Assembly (NCBI RefSeq): GCF_001975985.1
Contig: NZ_MTQF01000010.1
Span: 62,001 to 126,000 of the forward strand
Reading direction: 5' to 3'
Source: [Flexibacter] sp. ATCC 35103
GTDB lineage: Bacteria; Bacteroidota; Bacteroidia; Flavobacteriales; Flavobacteriaceae
Length of the DNA stretch: 64,000 bases
A program made the translations under genes and the position numbers. The notes under the pieces are model-generated. The model saw nothing but the letters and a program-made list of their open reading frames with translations, was not told the origin of the DNA and ran no database searches. Below are positions 23,115-32,114 of this stretch, piece by piece (position 1 is the first letter of the stretch; every line of letters begins with the position of its first letter).

Positions 23115-23522
23115 TTAAACTAATTCCAATTTTCTTTTTCCATCAGCTAATAACTCAATATTTATTATTGAATGTTCTTCAGGAATTAGATTAGCAATTT
23201 TTTCAGACCATTCGATAAAACACCAATTTCCAGAATATAAATAATCATCTACTCCCATATCAAGAGCTTCAGTTTCTTTATTTAATCTGTAAAAATCAAA
23301 ATGATAAACGATTTGATTGTTAGAAGTGTAGTATTCGTTAACTAAAGAAAAGGTTGGACTGCTTGTGGCTTCTTCAACTCCAAGATTTTTACAAAGTTGT
23401 TTGATTAAAGTAGTTTTGCCAACGCCCATTTCTCCATTAAAAAGAATTATTTTCTTTGGATTCTGAGTTAAAATTTTCTCTGCTGTTTCTTTAATCTGAT
23501 CTAATGAAAAAACGATATCCAT
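23115..23522 (-). CDS. tsaE: tRNA t6A37 synthesis ATPase TsaE
   Basis: This 135-residue ATPase recycles the TsaB-TsaD complex that puts threonylcarbamoyl on A37 of ANN-decoding tRNAs. The Walker A GEMGVGKTTL (Lys36) is clear. The switch-like segment EEATSSPTFSLVNEY and the C-terminal CFIEWSEKIANLIPE are diagnostic of TsaE. The length is normal. It lies downstream of porX across a palindromic spacer and 10 nt upstream of the GNAT gene. Confidence 0.93.
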   Translation of the reverse strand: MDIVFSLDQIKETAEKILTQNPKKIILFNGEMGVGKTTLIKQLCKNLGVEEATSSPTFSLVNEYYTSNNQIVYHFDFYRLNKETEALDMGVDDYLYSGNWCFIEWSEKIANLIPEEHSIINIELLADGKRKLELV

Positions 23523-23539
23523 TGTTATTGTTTATTTAT

Positions 23540-23606
23540 TATAGTCTCAGTCGCGGCTTTCAGTTTACAAACTGAGACTAAAAACTGCGACTGAGACTGA
23601 AAACTG
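23540..23606. repeat. Intergenic word-palindrome, GTCTCAGTCGC/GCGACTGAGAC family
   Basis: AGTCTCAGTCGC and CAGTTTACAAACTG are followed by GAGACTAAAAACTGCGACTGAGACTG. This gives nested inverted repeats between porX and tsaE. Fragments of the same words recur at about 17885-17910 and 41550-41565. Confidence 0.65.
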
Positions 23607-23609
23607 TTT

Positions 23610-25163
23610 TTATTTCGGGTTAAAAACCAAAAACGGAATAATCATTTCTTCTAATGAAATTCCTCCGTGTTGATAGGTATTTTTGTAATAACTCACATAA
23701 TGATTGTAGTTGTTTACATAAGCTAAAAAGAAATCATTTTTAGCGAAAATAAATGAACTGCTCATATTTATTGCCGGCAAACCAATTGTTTTAGGTTCTT
23801 TTATGACATACACATCTTTTTGTTCGTATGTTAAACTACGACCGGTTTTATAACGCAAATTTAAACTTGTATTTTTATCTCCAACAACTTTTGATGGGTT
23901 TTTTACATTAATTGTTCCATGATCTGTTGTCAGGATTAATTTGAAACCTAAAAGTTGTGCTTGCTGAATAATTTCTAAAAGCGGAGAATTTTTAAACCAG
24001 CTTAATGTAAGCGAGCGATATGCTTTATCATCTGATGCAAGTTCTTTTACAACGTCCATTTCAGTTTTTGCATGCGATAACATATCGACAAAATTATATA
24101 CAACTGTTACCAGATCGTTGCCTTTTAGAGCTTTAAAATTTTCAGCTAATTTTTTTCCACCGGCATAATTGGTGATTTTAAAATAATCTTCTTTAATATT
24201 TAAACCCAATCGTTTTAATTGTGCGCTTAAAAATTCAGCTTCATACAGATTTTTTCCGCCATCTTCTACATCATTTTTCCAATATTGCGGAAATTGTTTT
24301 TCCATTTCTGTTGGCAATAAACCAGAGAAAATAGCATTTCTGGCATATTGTGTTGCAGTAGGAAGTATCGAGAAATAAGGAACTTCTTTTTCTAATTTAT
24401 AGTAATTGGCAACGACAGTTTCAAAAGATTTCCATTGGTCATAACGCAAATTATCAATTACTACAAACAAAATAGGCTTGTCTTTCTTTTTGATTTCCGG
24501 AACGACTAATTCCTTAAATAAATTATGTGACTGAATTGGTTTATCCGCTTTTGGAGCAAACCAGTCTTCATAATTTCGCTCAATATATTTTCCGAATTGT
24601 GAATTAGCTTCAACTTTCTGAGATTCAAGGATTTCAATCATTCCCTGATCGTTGATGTTTTCAAGTTCTAATTCCCAGAAGATTAGTTTTTTATATAGTT
24701 CCACCCAGTCTTCATAAGAATTTACCATAGCCATTTCCATCGAAATTTTTCTGAATTCTTTTTGATAATCTAAGGTTGTTTTTTCTGAAATTAATCTGGA
24801 ATGATCCAGATTTTTCTTTAAACTCAATAAGATTTGATTCGGATTTACCGGTTTTATCAAATAGTCAGCAATTTTAGAACCAATGGCTTCTTCCATTATA
24901 TATTCTTCTTCGCTTTTTGTAATCATGATCATCGGGATAGCTGATTTTTTTTCTTTCATTTCTGAAAGCGTTTCCAAACCGCTCATTCCGGGCATATTTT
25001 CATCTAAAAAAACAATGTCAAAATTATCTTCGTCAAACAATGCAATAGCATCCAAACCGTTATTACAGGTGGTTACAGCATAGTTTTTTTTCTCCAGAAA
25101 TAATATATGTGGTTTTAAAAGGTCAATCTCATCATCGACCCAAAGTATTTTTATCTTATCCAT
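23610..25163 (-). CDS. porX: PorX, response regulator with an alkaline-phosphatase-like effector domain
   Basis: This 517-residue regulator controls the type IX secretion system, which secretes enzymes and gliding adhesins in Bacteroidota. The receiver domain (1-120) has the acidic pair in WVDDE, phosphoacceptor Asp54 in FLDENMPGM, and the conserved Lys in YLIKPVNP. Residues ~200-510 form a PglZ/alkaline-phosphatase-superfamily domain with metal-site segments VVIDNLRYDQW, PTATQYARNAIFSGLLP and LTTDHGTINV. In characterised PorX this domain is a zinc enzyme acting on nucleotides or oligonucleotides. No partner kinase PorY is nearby. The structural T9SS genes must be elsewhere. Confidence 0.92.
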   Translation of the reverse strand: MDKIKILWVDDEIDLLKPHILFLEKKNYAVTTCNNGLDAIALFDEDNFDIVFLDENMPGMSGLETLSEMKEKKSAIPMIMITKSEEEYIMEEAIGSKIADYLIKPVNPNQILLSLKKNLDHSRLISEKTTLDYQKEFRKISMEMAMVNSYEDWVELYKKLIFWELELENINDQGMIEILESQKVEANSQFGKYIERNYEDWFAPKADKPIQSHNLFKELVVPEIKKKDKPILFVVIDNLRYDQWKSFETVVANYYKLEKEVPYFSILPTATQYARNAIFSGLLPTEMEKQFPQYWKNDVEDGGKNLYEAEFLSAQLKRLGLNIKEDYFKITNYAGGKKLAENFKALKGNDLVTVVYNFVDMLSHAKTEMDVVKELASDDKAYRSLTLSWFKNSPLLEIIQQAQLLGFKLILTTDHGTINVKNPSKVVGDKNTSLNLRYKTGRSLTYEQKDVYVIKEPKTIGLPAINMSSSFIFAKNDFFLAYVNNYNHYVSYYKNTYQHGGISLEEMIIPFLVFNPK

Positions 25164-25355
25164 AAACGTATTTAATTTTTAATGCAATTTAGAAGTATAG
25201 AACTTAAAAAGTATTAAAAATAGTATAAATTTCAGAATTATAAAAAGCGTTTTTTTTGTAAAATCTATTTTTTAATTAGTCATGAGGTTGAAAATCACGA
25301 CAATTTAATGTTGTTTTTTAAATGAAAAACACAAAGTGGTTTATACTTATTTACT

Positions 25356-25363
25356 TATATTTG
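25356..25363 (+). promoter_or_regulatory. -7 promoter element of the HD-domain gene
   Basis: TATATTTG matches TAnnTTTG and lies 22 nt before the GTG start at 25386. The preceding 190 nt are A/T-rich with no gene. Confidence 0.45.
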
Positions 25364-25385
25364 TTGACCTAAAAAGAACCAAATA

Positions 25386-26615
25386 GTGACTCATATCAAT
25401 AAGTTAAAAATATTCAATGATCCCATCTACGGGTTTATTTCCATTCCGAACGAACTTATTTACGACCTAATTCAGCACCCGTATTTTCAGCGTTTACGCC
25501 GTATTTCGCAAATGGGATTATCGTATTTGGTTTATCCAGGTGCTAATCATACGCGTTTTCATCATGCTTTAGGCTGTATGCATTTAATGCAAAAGGCAAT
25601 AGAAACGCTTCGTTTTAAAGGTGTTGCGATTTCTAATGATGAAGAATGTGCTTTGTTAATTGCTATTTTATTACATGATATTGGACATGGACCATTTTCG
25701 CATGCAATGGAAAAAAGTATTGTAGAAGATGTGAATCATGAGGCTATTTCGTTATTATTCATGAATCAGTTAAATGATGAATTTGATGGTAAATTAAGTC
25801 TCGCTATTCAGGTTTTTAAAGGAGATTATCATAGGAAATTTATGTTGCAATTGATTTCAAGTCAGTTAGATATGGATCGAATGGATTATTTAAAACGTGA
25901 TAGCTTTTATACCGGAGTTGCTGAAGGAAATGTGAACTCTGAACGTTTGATCCAGATGATGAATGTGGTTGATGGTGTTCTGGTTATTGAGGAAAAAGGA
26001 ATTTATTCTGTTGAGAAATTTTTGCTTTCGAGAAGATTAATGTACTGGCAGGCTTATTTGCATAAAACAAGTTTAGTTGCTGAACTCATTTTGATGAATG
26101 TTTTAAAAAGAGCGAAAGAATTAACCTTAAAAGGAATTAATTTGCCTTGCAGTGAACCTCTTTTGTATTTTATGCAAAATAAGGTTGCTTTAGAAGATTT
26201 TGATGCTGAGAAACTCGATTTATTTTCTCAATTAGATGATTTTGATATTATTAGTGCTTTAAAAGCCTGGCAAAAGCAAGGTGATTTTATACTTTCTACT
26301 TTGAGTAAAATGTTGATTAATAGAGATTTACTAAAAATTAAACTAAGCGCAGAAAAAATTCCGGCAGAAGAATCGCAATCATTAAAAGAACAATTTGCTA
26401 ACGCTCATCATATCACACAATTAGAAGCGGGTTATTTTATTTTTAGAGGAAAAATAAAAAATCAGGCTTATAGTAAAGAGGCCGAACCAATACGAATATT
26501 AAAAAAAGATAAAACAATTGAGGATGTTGTAGAAGCTTCTGATCAGCTGAATTTGAAATCGTTATCTAAATTGGTGACAAAATATTACATCTGTTTTCCA
26601 AAACAACTTATCTAA
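25386..26615 (+). CDS. HD-domain phosphohydrolase (SAMHD1/dGTPase-like)
   Basis: This 409-residue protein belongs to the HD superfamily branch that contains SAMHD1-like dNTP triphosphohydrolases. The start NDPIYGFISIPNELIYDLI and QRLRRISQMGLSYLVYPGANHTRFHHALG are diagnostic. The metal site is His59/60, His97-Asp98 in LLHDIGHGPFSH, and a distal Asp in SSQLDMDRMDYL. It may trim dNTP pools, but activity is not proven for this group. It starts with GTG, supported by the upstream -7 element. It is followed 39 nt later by lpxD. Confidence 0.85.
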   Translation: MTHINKLKIFNDPIYGFISIPNELIYDLIQHPYFQRLRRISQMGLSYLVYPGANHTRFHHALGCMHLMQKAIETLRFKGVAISNDEECALLIAILLHDIGHGPFSHAMEKSIVEDVNHEAISLLFMNQLNDEFDGKLSLAIQVFKGDYHRKFMLQLISSQLDMDRMDYLKRDSFYTGVAEGNVNSERLIQMMNVVDGVLVIEEKGIYSVEKFLLSRRLMYWQAYLHKTSLVAELILMNVLKRAKELTLKGINLPCSEPLLYFMQNKVALEDFDAEKLDLFSQLDDFDIISALKAWQKQGDFILSTLSKMLINRDLLKIKLSAEKIPAEESQSLKEQFANAHHITQLEAGYFIFRGKIKNQAYSKEAEPIRILKKDKTIEDVVEASDQLNLKSLSKLVTKYYICFPKQLI

Positions 26616-26641
26616 AATTAACATTTAAAATCTATTTTTTA

Positions 26642-26649
26642 TATTTTTG
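26642..26649 (+). promoter_or_regulatory. -7 promoter element of the lpxD operon, near-leaderless
   Basis: TATTTTTG ends only 5 nt before the lpxD ATG at 26655. Transcription would begin at or next to the start codon. Confidence 0.45.
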
Positions 26650-26654
26650 TCGCA

Positions 26655-27698
26655 ATGAAATTTACAGCAGAACAAATAGCAGGAATTTTAGAAGGAGAAG
26701 TTGTTGGGAATCCCAATGCAGAAGTTTCTCGGCTATCTAAGATTGAAGAAGGCGAGGAAGGGTCGCTTACTTTTTTGGCTAATCCCAAATATATCAATTA
26801 CATATATACCACAAAAGCATCAGTTACTATTGTTAATGACAGCTTTATACCAGAACAGGAAATTACTACCACTTTAATAAAAGTAGAAGATGCATATGCG
26901 TCTTTTTCTAAACTTTTACAATTTTACAATCAGGTAAAATTGAATAAAAACGGAATAGAAACCCATTCATTTATGTCTGAAGGAACTAAATATGGAGACA
27001 ATTTATATTTAGGAAGCTTTAGTTATATTGGTCAAAATGTAGTTTTAGGAGATAATGTAAAAATTTATCCTAACAGTTTTATTGGTGATAATGTTGTTAT
27101 TGGCGATAATGTGTATATTTTTGCAGGCGCCAAAATTTATTCTGAAACTATAATTGGTAACAATTGTACGATTCATTCAGGAACTATTATTGGTGCAGAT
27201 GGTTTTGGTTTTGTACCGGATGAAGAAGGTGTTTATAGTAAGGTTCCTCAAATAGGGAATGTTATTATTGAAGATAATGTAGATATTGGTGCAAATACAA
27301 CAATAGATCGAGCAACTCTGGGTTCTACGATAATTAGAAAAGGAGTTAAATTAGACAATCAAATTCAGATTGCCCATAATGTAGAAATTGGTAAAAACAC
27401 TGTTATTGCAGCGCAATCTGGTGTGGCGGGCTCTACAAAAATAGGCGAAAATTGTATGATTGGCGGGCAAGTTGGTATCGCAGGGCATTTAACTATAGGT
27501 AATAATGTAAGACTGCAGGCTCAATCAGGAGTTGCAAGAAACATTAAAGATGACGAAATATTGCAGGGAACACCATCTCTTGCATATACGGATTTTAATA
27601 AATCGTATGTACATTTCAAGAATCTGCCTAAAATTGTTGCCGAAATTGATGAATTAAAAAAACAAATAATAAACCCAAAAAATGGAAATAATGGTTAA
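26655..27698 (+). CDS. lpxD: UDP-3-O-acylglucosamine N-acyltransferase
   Basis: This 347-residue enzyme adds the second hydroxyacyl chain to UDP-3-O-acyl-glucosamine in lipid A synthesis. The N-terminal uridine-binding domain (1-100) includes KIEEGEEGSLTFLANPKY. The rest is a left-handed beta helix of hexapeptide repeats (IGDNVVIGDNVYIFAGAKI) with the catalytic-His loop QIAHNVEIGKN near 250. The gene ends inside the start of lpxC/fabZ (17-nt overlap), so the two are translationally coupled. Confidence 0.94.
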   Translation: MKFTAEQIAGILEGEVVGNPNAEVSRLSKIEEGEEGSLTFLANPKYINYIYTTKASVTIVNDSFIPEQEITTTLIKVEDAYASFSKLLQFYNQVKLNKNGIETHSFMSEGTKYGDNLYLGSFSYIGQNVVLGDNVKIYPNSFIGDNVVIGDNVYIFAGAKIYSETIIGNNCTIHSGTIIGADGFGFVPDEEGVYSKVPQIGNVIIEDNVDIGANTTIDRATLGSTIIRKGVKLDNQIQIAHNVEIGKNTVIAAQSGVAGSTKIGENCMIGGQVGIAGHLTIGNNVRLQAQSGVARNIKDDEILQGTPSLAYTDFNKSYVHFKNLPKIVAEIDELKKQIINPKNGNNG

Positions 27699-29079
27699 AC
27701 AGAAGACCATCAAAAATGAAATTTCACTAACAGGCGTTGGATTACACACTGGAAAAGAAGTTACAATGACTTTTAAACCAGCTCCAATTAATAATGGTTT
27801 CACTTTTGTAAGAGTAGATTTGCAAGGTCAGCCCGTGATCGAAGCAGATGCTAATTATGTTGTTAATACGCAAAGAGGTACTAATTTAGAAAAATTAGGT
27901 GTAAAAATTCAAACTCCTGAACACGTTTTAGCGGCATTGGTTGGTTGCGATTTGGATAACGTTATTATAGAATTGAATGCTTCTGAACTTCCTATTATGG
28001 ATGGTTCTTCAAAATATTTTGTTGAAGCGATTGAAAAAGCCGGTATCGAAGAACAAGATGCTAAACGTAATGTATATGTGGTAAAAGAAGTTATTTCGTT
28101 TACTGATGAAACTACCGGAAGCGAGATCTTAGTGATGCCAAGCGATGATTATCAGGTAACTGCAATGGTAGATTTTGGTACTAAAGTTTTAGGTACTCAA
28201 AACGCAACCATGAAAAGTATAGCTGATTTTAAAGATGAAATTGCTAATTCAAGAACTTTTAGTTTCTTGCATGAATTAGAGTCTCTTTTAGAAAACGGAC
28301 TTATAAAAGGTGGAGATTTAAACAATGCTATTGTATATGTAGATAAAGAAATATCTGAATCTACAATGGAAAATTTAAAGAAAGCTTTTGGTAAAGATAA
28401 AATTTCGGTTAAGCCAAACGGAGTTTTAGACAACCTGACTTTACATTATCCAAACGAAGCTGCAAGACACAAATTACTTGATGTTGTTGGAGATTTGTCT
28501 TTGATTGGTGTTAGGATTCAGGGAAAAATTATTGCAAATAAACCTGGGCATTATGTAAATACGCAATTTGCTAAAAAATTAGCAAAAATTATTAAAATTG
28601 AACAAAGAAATCATGTTCCGGTTTACGATTTAAATCTGGAGCCATTGATGGATATTCATAAAATTATGGCAGTTTTGCCACACAGACCTCCATTTTTATT
28701 AATCGACAGAATTATAGAAATGTCTGACAGTCATGTTGTGGGTATGAAAAATGTAACGATGAATGAGAATTTCTTCGTAGGGCATTTTCCTGAAGCTCCA
28801 GTAATGCCAGGTGTTTTAATCGTTGAAGCAATGGCACAAACAGGAGGGATCTTGGTACTAAGTACTGTTCCTGATCCTGAAAATTATTTAACGTATTTCA
28901 TGAAAATTGATAATGTTAAATTCAAGCATAAAGTATTGCCTGGTGATACCTTAATTTTTAAATGCGAATTGATTTCTCCTATCAGAAGAGGGATCTGTCA
29001 CATGCAGGCAAATGCATACGCAAATGGAAAATTGGTAACAGAGGCAGAATTAATGGCTCAAATTGCAAGAAAACAATAA
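27682..29079 (+). CDS. lpxC/fabZ: Bifunctional UDP-3-O-acyl-GlcNAc deacetylase / 3-hydroxyacyl-ACP dehydratase
   Basis: This 465-residue fusion is typical of Bacteroidota. The N-terminal LpxC part (about 1-310) performs the committed step of lipid A synthesis. It has the start ISLTGVGLHTGKEVTM and zinc ligands in TPEHVLAAL and in HYPNEAARHKLLDVVGD. The FabZ part (about 320-465) dehydrates 3-hydroxyacyl-ACP. It shows the active-site LPHRPPFLLIDRI (His) and HFPEAPVMPGVLIVEAMAQ (Glu). It overlaps lpxD by 17 nt. An in-frame ATG at 27691 is an alternative start. Confidence 0.95.
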   Translation: MEIMVKQKTIKNEISLTGVGLHTGKEVTMTFKPAPINNGFTFVRVDLQGQPVIEADANYVVNTQRGTNLEKLGVKIQTPEHVLAALVGCDLDNVIIELNASELPIMDGSSKYFVEAIEKAGIEEQDAKRNVYVVKEVISFTDETTGSEILVMPSDDYQVTAMVDFGTKVLGTQNATMKSIADFKDEIANSRTFSFLHELESLLENGLIKGGDLNNAIVYVDKEISESTMENLKKAFGKDKISVKPNGVLDNLTLHYPNEAARHKLLDVVGDLSLIGVRIQGKIIANKPGHYVNTQFAKKLAKIIKIEQRNHVPVYDLNLEPLMDIHKIMAVLPHRPPFLLIDRIIEMSDSHVVGMKNVTMNENFFVGHFPEAPVMPGVLIVEAMAQTGGILVLSTVPDPENYLTYFMKIDNVKFKHKVLPGDTLIFKCELISPIRRGICHMQANAYANGKLVTEAELMAQIARKQ

Positions 29080-29153
29080 TAATTTAATCGATTTTATTGT
29101 TTACGTTTGTTGCCCAAATTAGACTATTTTAATATAAAATATAAAACTCACAG

Positions 29154-29939
29154 ATGAATCAACCATTAGCATATGTTCATCCAGGCGCTAAAATCGCTAA
29201 AAATGTTGTAATTGAGCCTTTTACAACAATTCACAATAATGTTATTATTGGTGATGGTACTTGGATTGGTTCAAATGTAACCATCATGGAAGGTGCCCGA
29301 ATTGGTAAAAATTGTAATATTTTTCCGGGGGCAGTTATTTCTGCGGTACCTCAGGATTTAAAATTTGGTGGCGAAGATTCTTTAGCTATTATAGGAGATA
29401 ATTGTACTATCAGAGAATGTGTAACCATAAATAGAGGTACAGTTGCTTCAGGACAAACAACCTTGGGTAATAACTGTTTAGTTATGGCTTATGCTCATAT
29501 TGCACACGATTGCGAGATTGGTAATAATGCTATTATCGTAAATGGTGTTGCATTAGCAGGTCACGTTGTAGTTGGTAATCACGCTGTTATTGGCGGATTG
29601 GCGGCTATTCACCAATTTATTCATATTGGAGATCACGCTATGATTTCTGGTGGATCTTTGGTTAGAAAAGATGTTCCACCTTATACAAAAGCAGCAAAAG
29701 AGCCTTTGTCTTATGTAGGGATCAATTCTGTTGGTTTAAGAAGAAGAGGATTTAGTACTGAAAAAATTAGAGAAATTCAGGAAATTTACAGAATTTTATA
29801 CCAAAAGAATTACAATACAACACAAGCTTTAAGTATTATTGAAGCTGAAATGGAAGCTACTCCTGAGAGAGATGAAATTTTAGATTTTATCAGAAATTCA
29901 TCAAGAGGAATTATGAAAGGTTATTCAGGAAACTATTAA
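29154..29939 (+). CDS. lpxA: Acyl-ACP--UDP-GlcNAc O-acyltransferase
   Basis: This 261-residue enzyme performs the first step of lipid A synthesis. It is a left-handed beta helix (1-190), with the hexapeptide pattern visible in GDGTWIGSNVTIMEGARIG. The catalytic His is in MAYAHIAHDCEIGNN, and the GGLAAIHQFIHIGDHAMISGGS segment is diagnostic for LpxA. The helical C-terminus (FSTEKIREIQEIYRILY) completes it. It lies 74 nt downstream of lpxC/fabZ. Confidence 0.96.
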   Translation: MNQPLAYVHPGAKIAKNVVIEPFTTIHNNVIIGDGTWIGSNVTIMEGARIGKNCNIFPGAVISAVPQDLKFGGEDSLAIIGDNCTIRECVTINRGTVASGQTTLGNNCLVMAYAHIAHDCEIGNNAIIVNGVALAGHVVVGNHAVIGGLAAIHQFIHIGDHAMISGGSLVRKDVPPYTKAAKEPLSYVGINSVGLRRRGFSTEKIREIQEIYRILYQKNYNTTQALSIIEAEMEATPERDEILDFIRNSSRGIMKGYSGNY

Positions 29940-29945
29940 ATAAAA

Positions 29946-30007
29946 GTTTAATCGTTTATTTGTTTATTCGTTACATCGAAAACAGATAGACGATTTAACG
30001 ATTAAAC
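29946..30007. repeat. Intergenic word-palindrome, GTTTAATCGTT/AACGATTAAAC family
   Basis: GTTTAATCGTTTATTTG and TTTATTCGTT are mirrored by CAGATAGACGATTTAACGATTAAAC. It fills the lpxA-efp junction and ends 27 nt before the efp ATG. Confidence 0.65.
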
Positions 30008-30033
30008 AAAATATTAAATAAAACAAGAACAAA

Positions 30034-30600
30034 ATGGCATCTACATCAGATATTAGAAACGGATTGTGTATTAAATTCAATCACGATATTTATAAAATAG
30101 TCGAATTTCTTCACGTAAAACCTGGAAAAGGTCCAGCTTTCGTAAGAACAAAATTAAGAAGTTTAACTACAGGAAGAGTATTAGATAATACATTTTCTGC
30201 AGGACACAAAATAGACGATGTGCGTGTTGAAACGCATAATTATCAGTTTTTATATGCTGAAGGAGATGAATTTCATTTTATGAATACAGAATCTTTTGAG
30301 CAAATTTCTTTGAATAAAAATATTCTGGATGCTCCGGGATTATTAAAAGAAGGAACAAGTGTAATGGTTCAGGTAAATACAGAGACTGATTTGCCTTTAT
30401 CTGTAGATATGCCATCTTCTGTAATTCTTGAAGTTACTTATGCTGAGCCGGGAGTAAAAGGAAATACAGCTACAAATGCTACTAAATCTGCTACGGTAGA
30501 AACCGGAGCAAATGTAAACGTTCCGTTGTTCATCAACGAAGGTGATAAAATTAAAATTGATACCGCTTCAGGATCTTACATGGAGCGTGTAAAAGAGTAG
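30034..30600 (+). CDS. efp: Elongation factor P
   Basis: This 188-residue translation factor relieves ribosome stalling at polyproline. The N-terminal KOW-like domain carries the tip loop HVKPGKGPAFVRTKL with Lys32, the residue equivalent to modified Lys34 of E. coli EF-P. The OB domains follow (TSVMVQVNTETDLPLSVDMPSSV, FINEGDKIKIDTASGSYMERV). No EpmA/EpmB-like modification gene is visible here. It is embedded in the lipid A gene block. Confidence 0.95.
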   Translation: MASTSDIRNGLCIKFNHDIYKIVEFLHVKPGKGPAFVRTKLRSLTTGRVLDNTFSAGHKIDDVRVETHNYQFLYAEGDEFHFMNTESFEQISLNKNILDAPGLLKEGTSVMVQVNTETDLPLSVDMPSSVILEVTYAEPGVKGNTATNATKSATVETGANVNVPLFINEGDKIKIDTASGSYMERVKE

Positions 30601-30602
30601 TT

Positions 30603-30730
30603 TTTTAATTAGATAATTTGTCAATGAGTCAATTAGAAAATTAGTGAAGCATCACAATTTTGAGCATTCATTTTCTAATTGACACATTTTCTAATTGGCA
30701 CATTTTCTAATTGACAAATTTTCTAATTTT
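30603..30730. repeat. Intergenic word-palindrome, AATTAGA/TCTAATT family
   Basis: AATTAGATAATTTGTCAATG and CAATTAGAAAATTAG are followed by four copies of TTTTCTAATTG-(A/G)CA. A falsely long frame of lpxD2 (from 30695) reads through its end. Close relatives flank the NIPSNAP gene at 52457 and 52884. Confidence 0.75.
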
Positions 30731-30736
30731 AAATAT

Positions 30737-31666
30737 ATGAAATTTCCAAAGATTCATTCTTTACAAGAAATTGCAAATTTGCTTCAATGCGAATTTATAG
30801 GTGACCAGAACTTTCCGGTTTCAGGCATGAACGAAATACATGTTGTTGAACCTGGAGATATTGTTTTTGTTGATCATCCTAAATACTACGATAAAGCATT
30901 ACAATCTGCGGCTACTATTGTTTTAATTAATAAAAAAGTAGATTGCCCGGAAGGTAAAGCGCTTTTAATTTCTGATGATCCTTTTAGAGATTTTAATACC
31001 TTAACGAAACATTTCAGACCTTTTCAGGCTACAACTGTTTCTATATCACTTTCTGCAACTATTGGAGAAGGAACTGTAATTCAGCCCAATTGTTTTGTTG
31101 GAAACAACGTAACAATAGGTAAAAACTGTTTGATACATCCCAATGTTACTATTTACGATAATACCGTAATTGGTGATAATGTAATGATTCATGCAGGAAC
31201 TATTTTGGGAGCTGATGCTTTTTATTATAAAAAACGTCCGGATGGCTTTGATCAGCTTATTTCAGGAGGAAGAGTAGTGATAGAAAATAATGTTGGTATT
31301 GGTGCACTTTGTACGATCGATAAAGGTGTTACGGGCGATACCACTATTGGTGAAGGAACAAAACTGGATAATCAGGTGCATGTTGGGCATGATACTGTAA
31401 TAGGTAAAAAATGTTTAATTGCTTCACAAACCGGTATTGCGGGATGCGTAATTATTGAAGATGAAGTAACAATTTGGGGACAAGTTGGTACGACAAGCGG
31501 TATTACAATAGGAGCCAAGGCTGTTATTATGGGACAAACGGGAGTTACTAAATCGGTTGAAGGCGGAAAATCGTATTTTGGAACCCCAATCGAAGAATCA
31601 AGAGAAAAGTTAAAACAATTAGCCAATATCAAAAAGATTCCTGAAATTTTAAATAAATTGAAATAA
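30737..31666 (+). CDS. Second LpxD-like UDP-3-O-acylglucosamine N-acyltransferase
   Basis: This 309-residue LpxD paralogue has the N-terminal domain (SLQEIANLLQCEFIGDQNFPV...VEPGDIVFVDHPKYYDKAL) and the hexapeptide helix (GEGTVIQPNCFVGNNVTIGKNC). The His loop reads NQVHVGHDTVIGKK. It diverges clearly from the first LpxD at 26655, so it may use another acyl chain or sugar. The open frame reaches back to 30695, but those 14 residues are encoded by the palindromic repeat, so ATG 30737 (MKFPKIHSLQE) is chosen. It is followed 1 nt later by the NTF2-like gene. Confidence 0.85.
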   Translation: MKFPKIHSLQEIANLLQCEFIGDQNFPVSGMNEIHVVEPGDIVFVDHPKYYDKALQSAATIVLINKKVDCPEGKALLISDDPFRDFNTLTKHFRPFQATTVSISLSATIGEGTVIQPNCFVGNNVTIGKNCLIHPNVTIYDNTVIGDNVMIHAGTILGADAFYYKKRPDGFDQLISGGRVVIENNVGIGALCTIDKGVTGDTTIGEGTKLDNQVHVGHDTVIGKKCLIASQTGIAGCVIIEDEVTIWGQVGTTSGITIGAKAVIMGQTGVTKSVEGGKSYFGTPIEESREKLKQLANIKKIPEILNKLK

Positions 31667-31667
31667 T

Positions 31668-32030
31668 ATGTCTATTAAAGAATTTGTTCAAAAATTTTAT
31701 AAGTCAGACGCCTTAATTGATAGTGAAGTTATGAAAATCTATTTGCATCCTGATGTAAAGTTAGATTGGAATAGTACCAAAGGATTAATTGAGATGGATT
31801 ATAATTCGATGTTAGAGATGGCAAATGAACTTAGTCGTGCTTATGTACGATCAAAAGTAAGAATAAGCCACATTCTGGCAGAAGATGACTTAGTTTCGAT
31901 ACGATATTCTCATTTTGTGAAAACGATTGAGAATCCAAGAGAAGAGATGTTATTAGCCCATTTTGCTACAATTTGGCAAATAAAAGATGATAAATTATAT
32001 CGCGGGTATCAAATGAGTCAATTTTCTTAA
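31668..32030 (+). CDS. NTF2-like (SnoaL-fold) protein
   Basis: This 120-residue protein has the alpha+beta cone pattern of the NTF2-like superfamily. A helical start (KEFVQKFYKSDALIDSEVMKIYLHPDVKLDWNS) is followed by strands VRISHILAEDDLVSIRYSHFV, LLAHFATIWQIKDDKLYRGYQMSQ. The fold often serves as a binding scaffold or small enzyme. No catalytic set can be named. It starts 1 nt after the lpxD2 stop, so it is in the same transcript. Confidence 0.75.
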   Translation: MSIKEFVQKFYKSDALIDSEVMKIYLHPDVKLDWNSTKGLIEMDYNSMLEMANELSRAYVRSKVRISHILAEDDLVSIRYSHFVKTIENPREEMLLAHFATIWQIKDDKLYRGYQMSQFS

Positions 32031-32071
32031 TTTTTTTGAAGACAAAAAGGTTAAAATACGTTACAAAACCT

Positions 32072-32079
32072 TACTTTTG
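32072..32079 (+). promoter_or_regulatory. -7 promoter element of sucD
   Basis: TACTTTTG matches TAnnTTTG and lies 35 nt before the ATG at 32115. A TTA about 18 nt upstream is a weak -33. Confidence 0.5.
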
Positions 32080-32114
32080 CATCACAATTTTAAAAACTAC
32101 ATAAAATATATATC

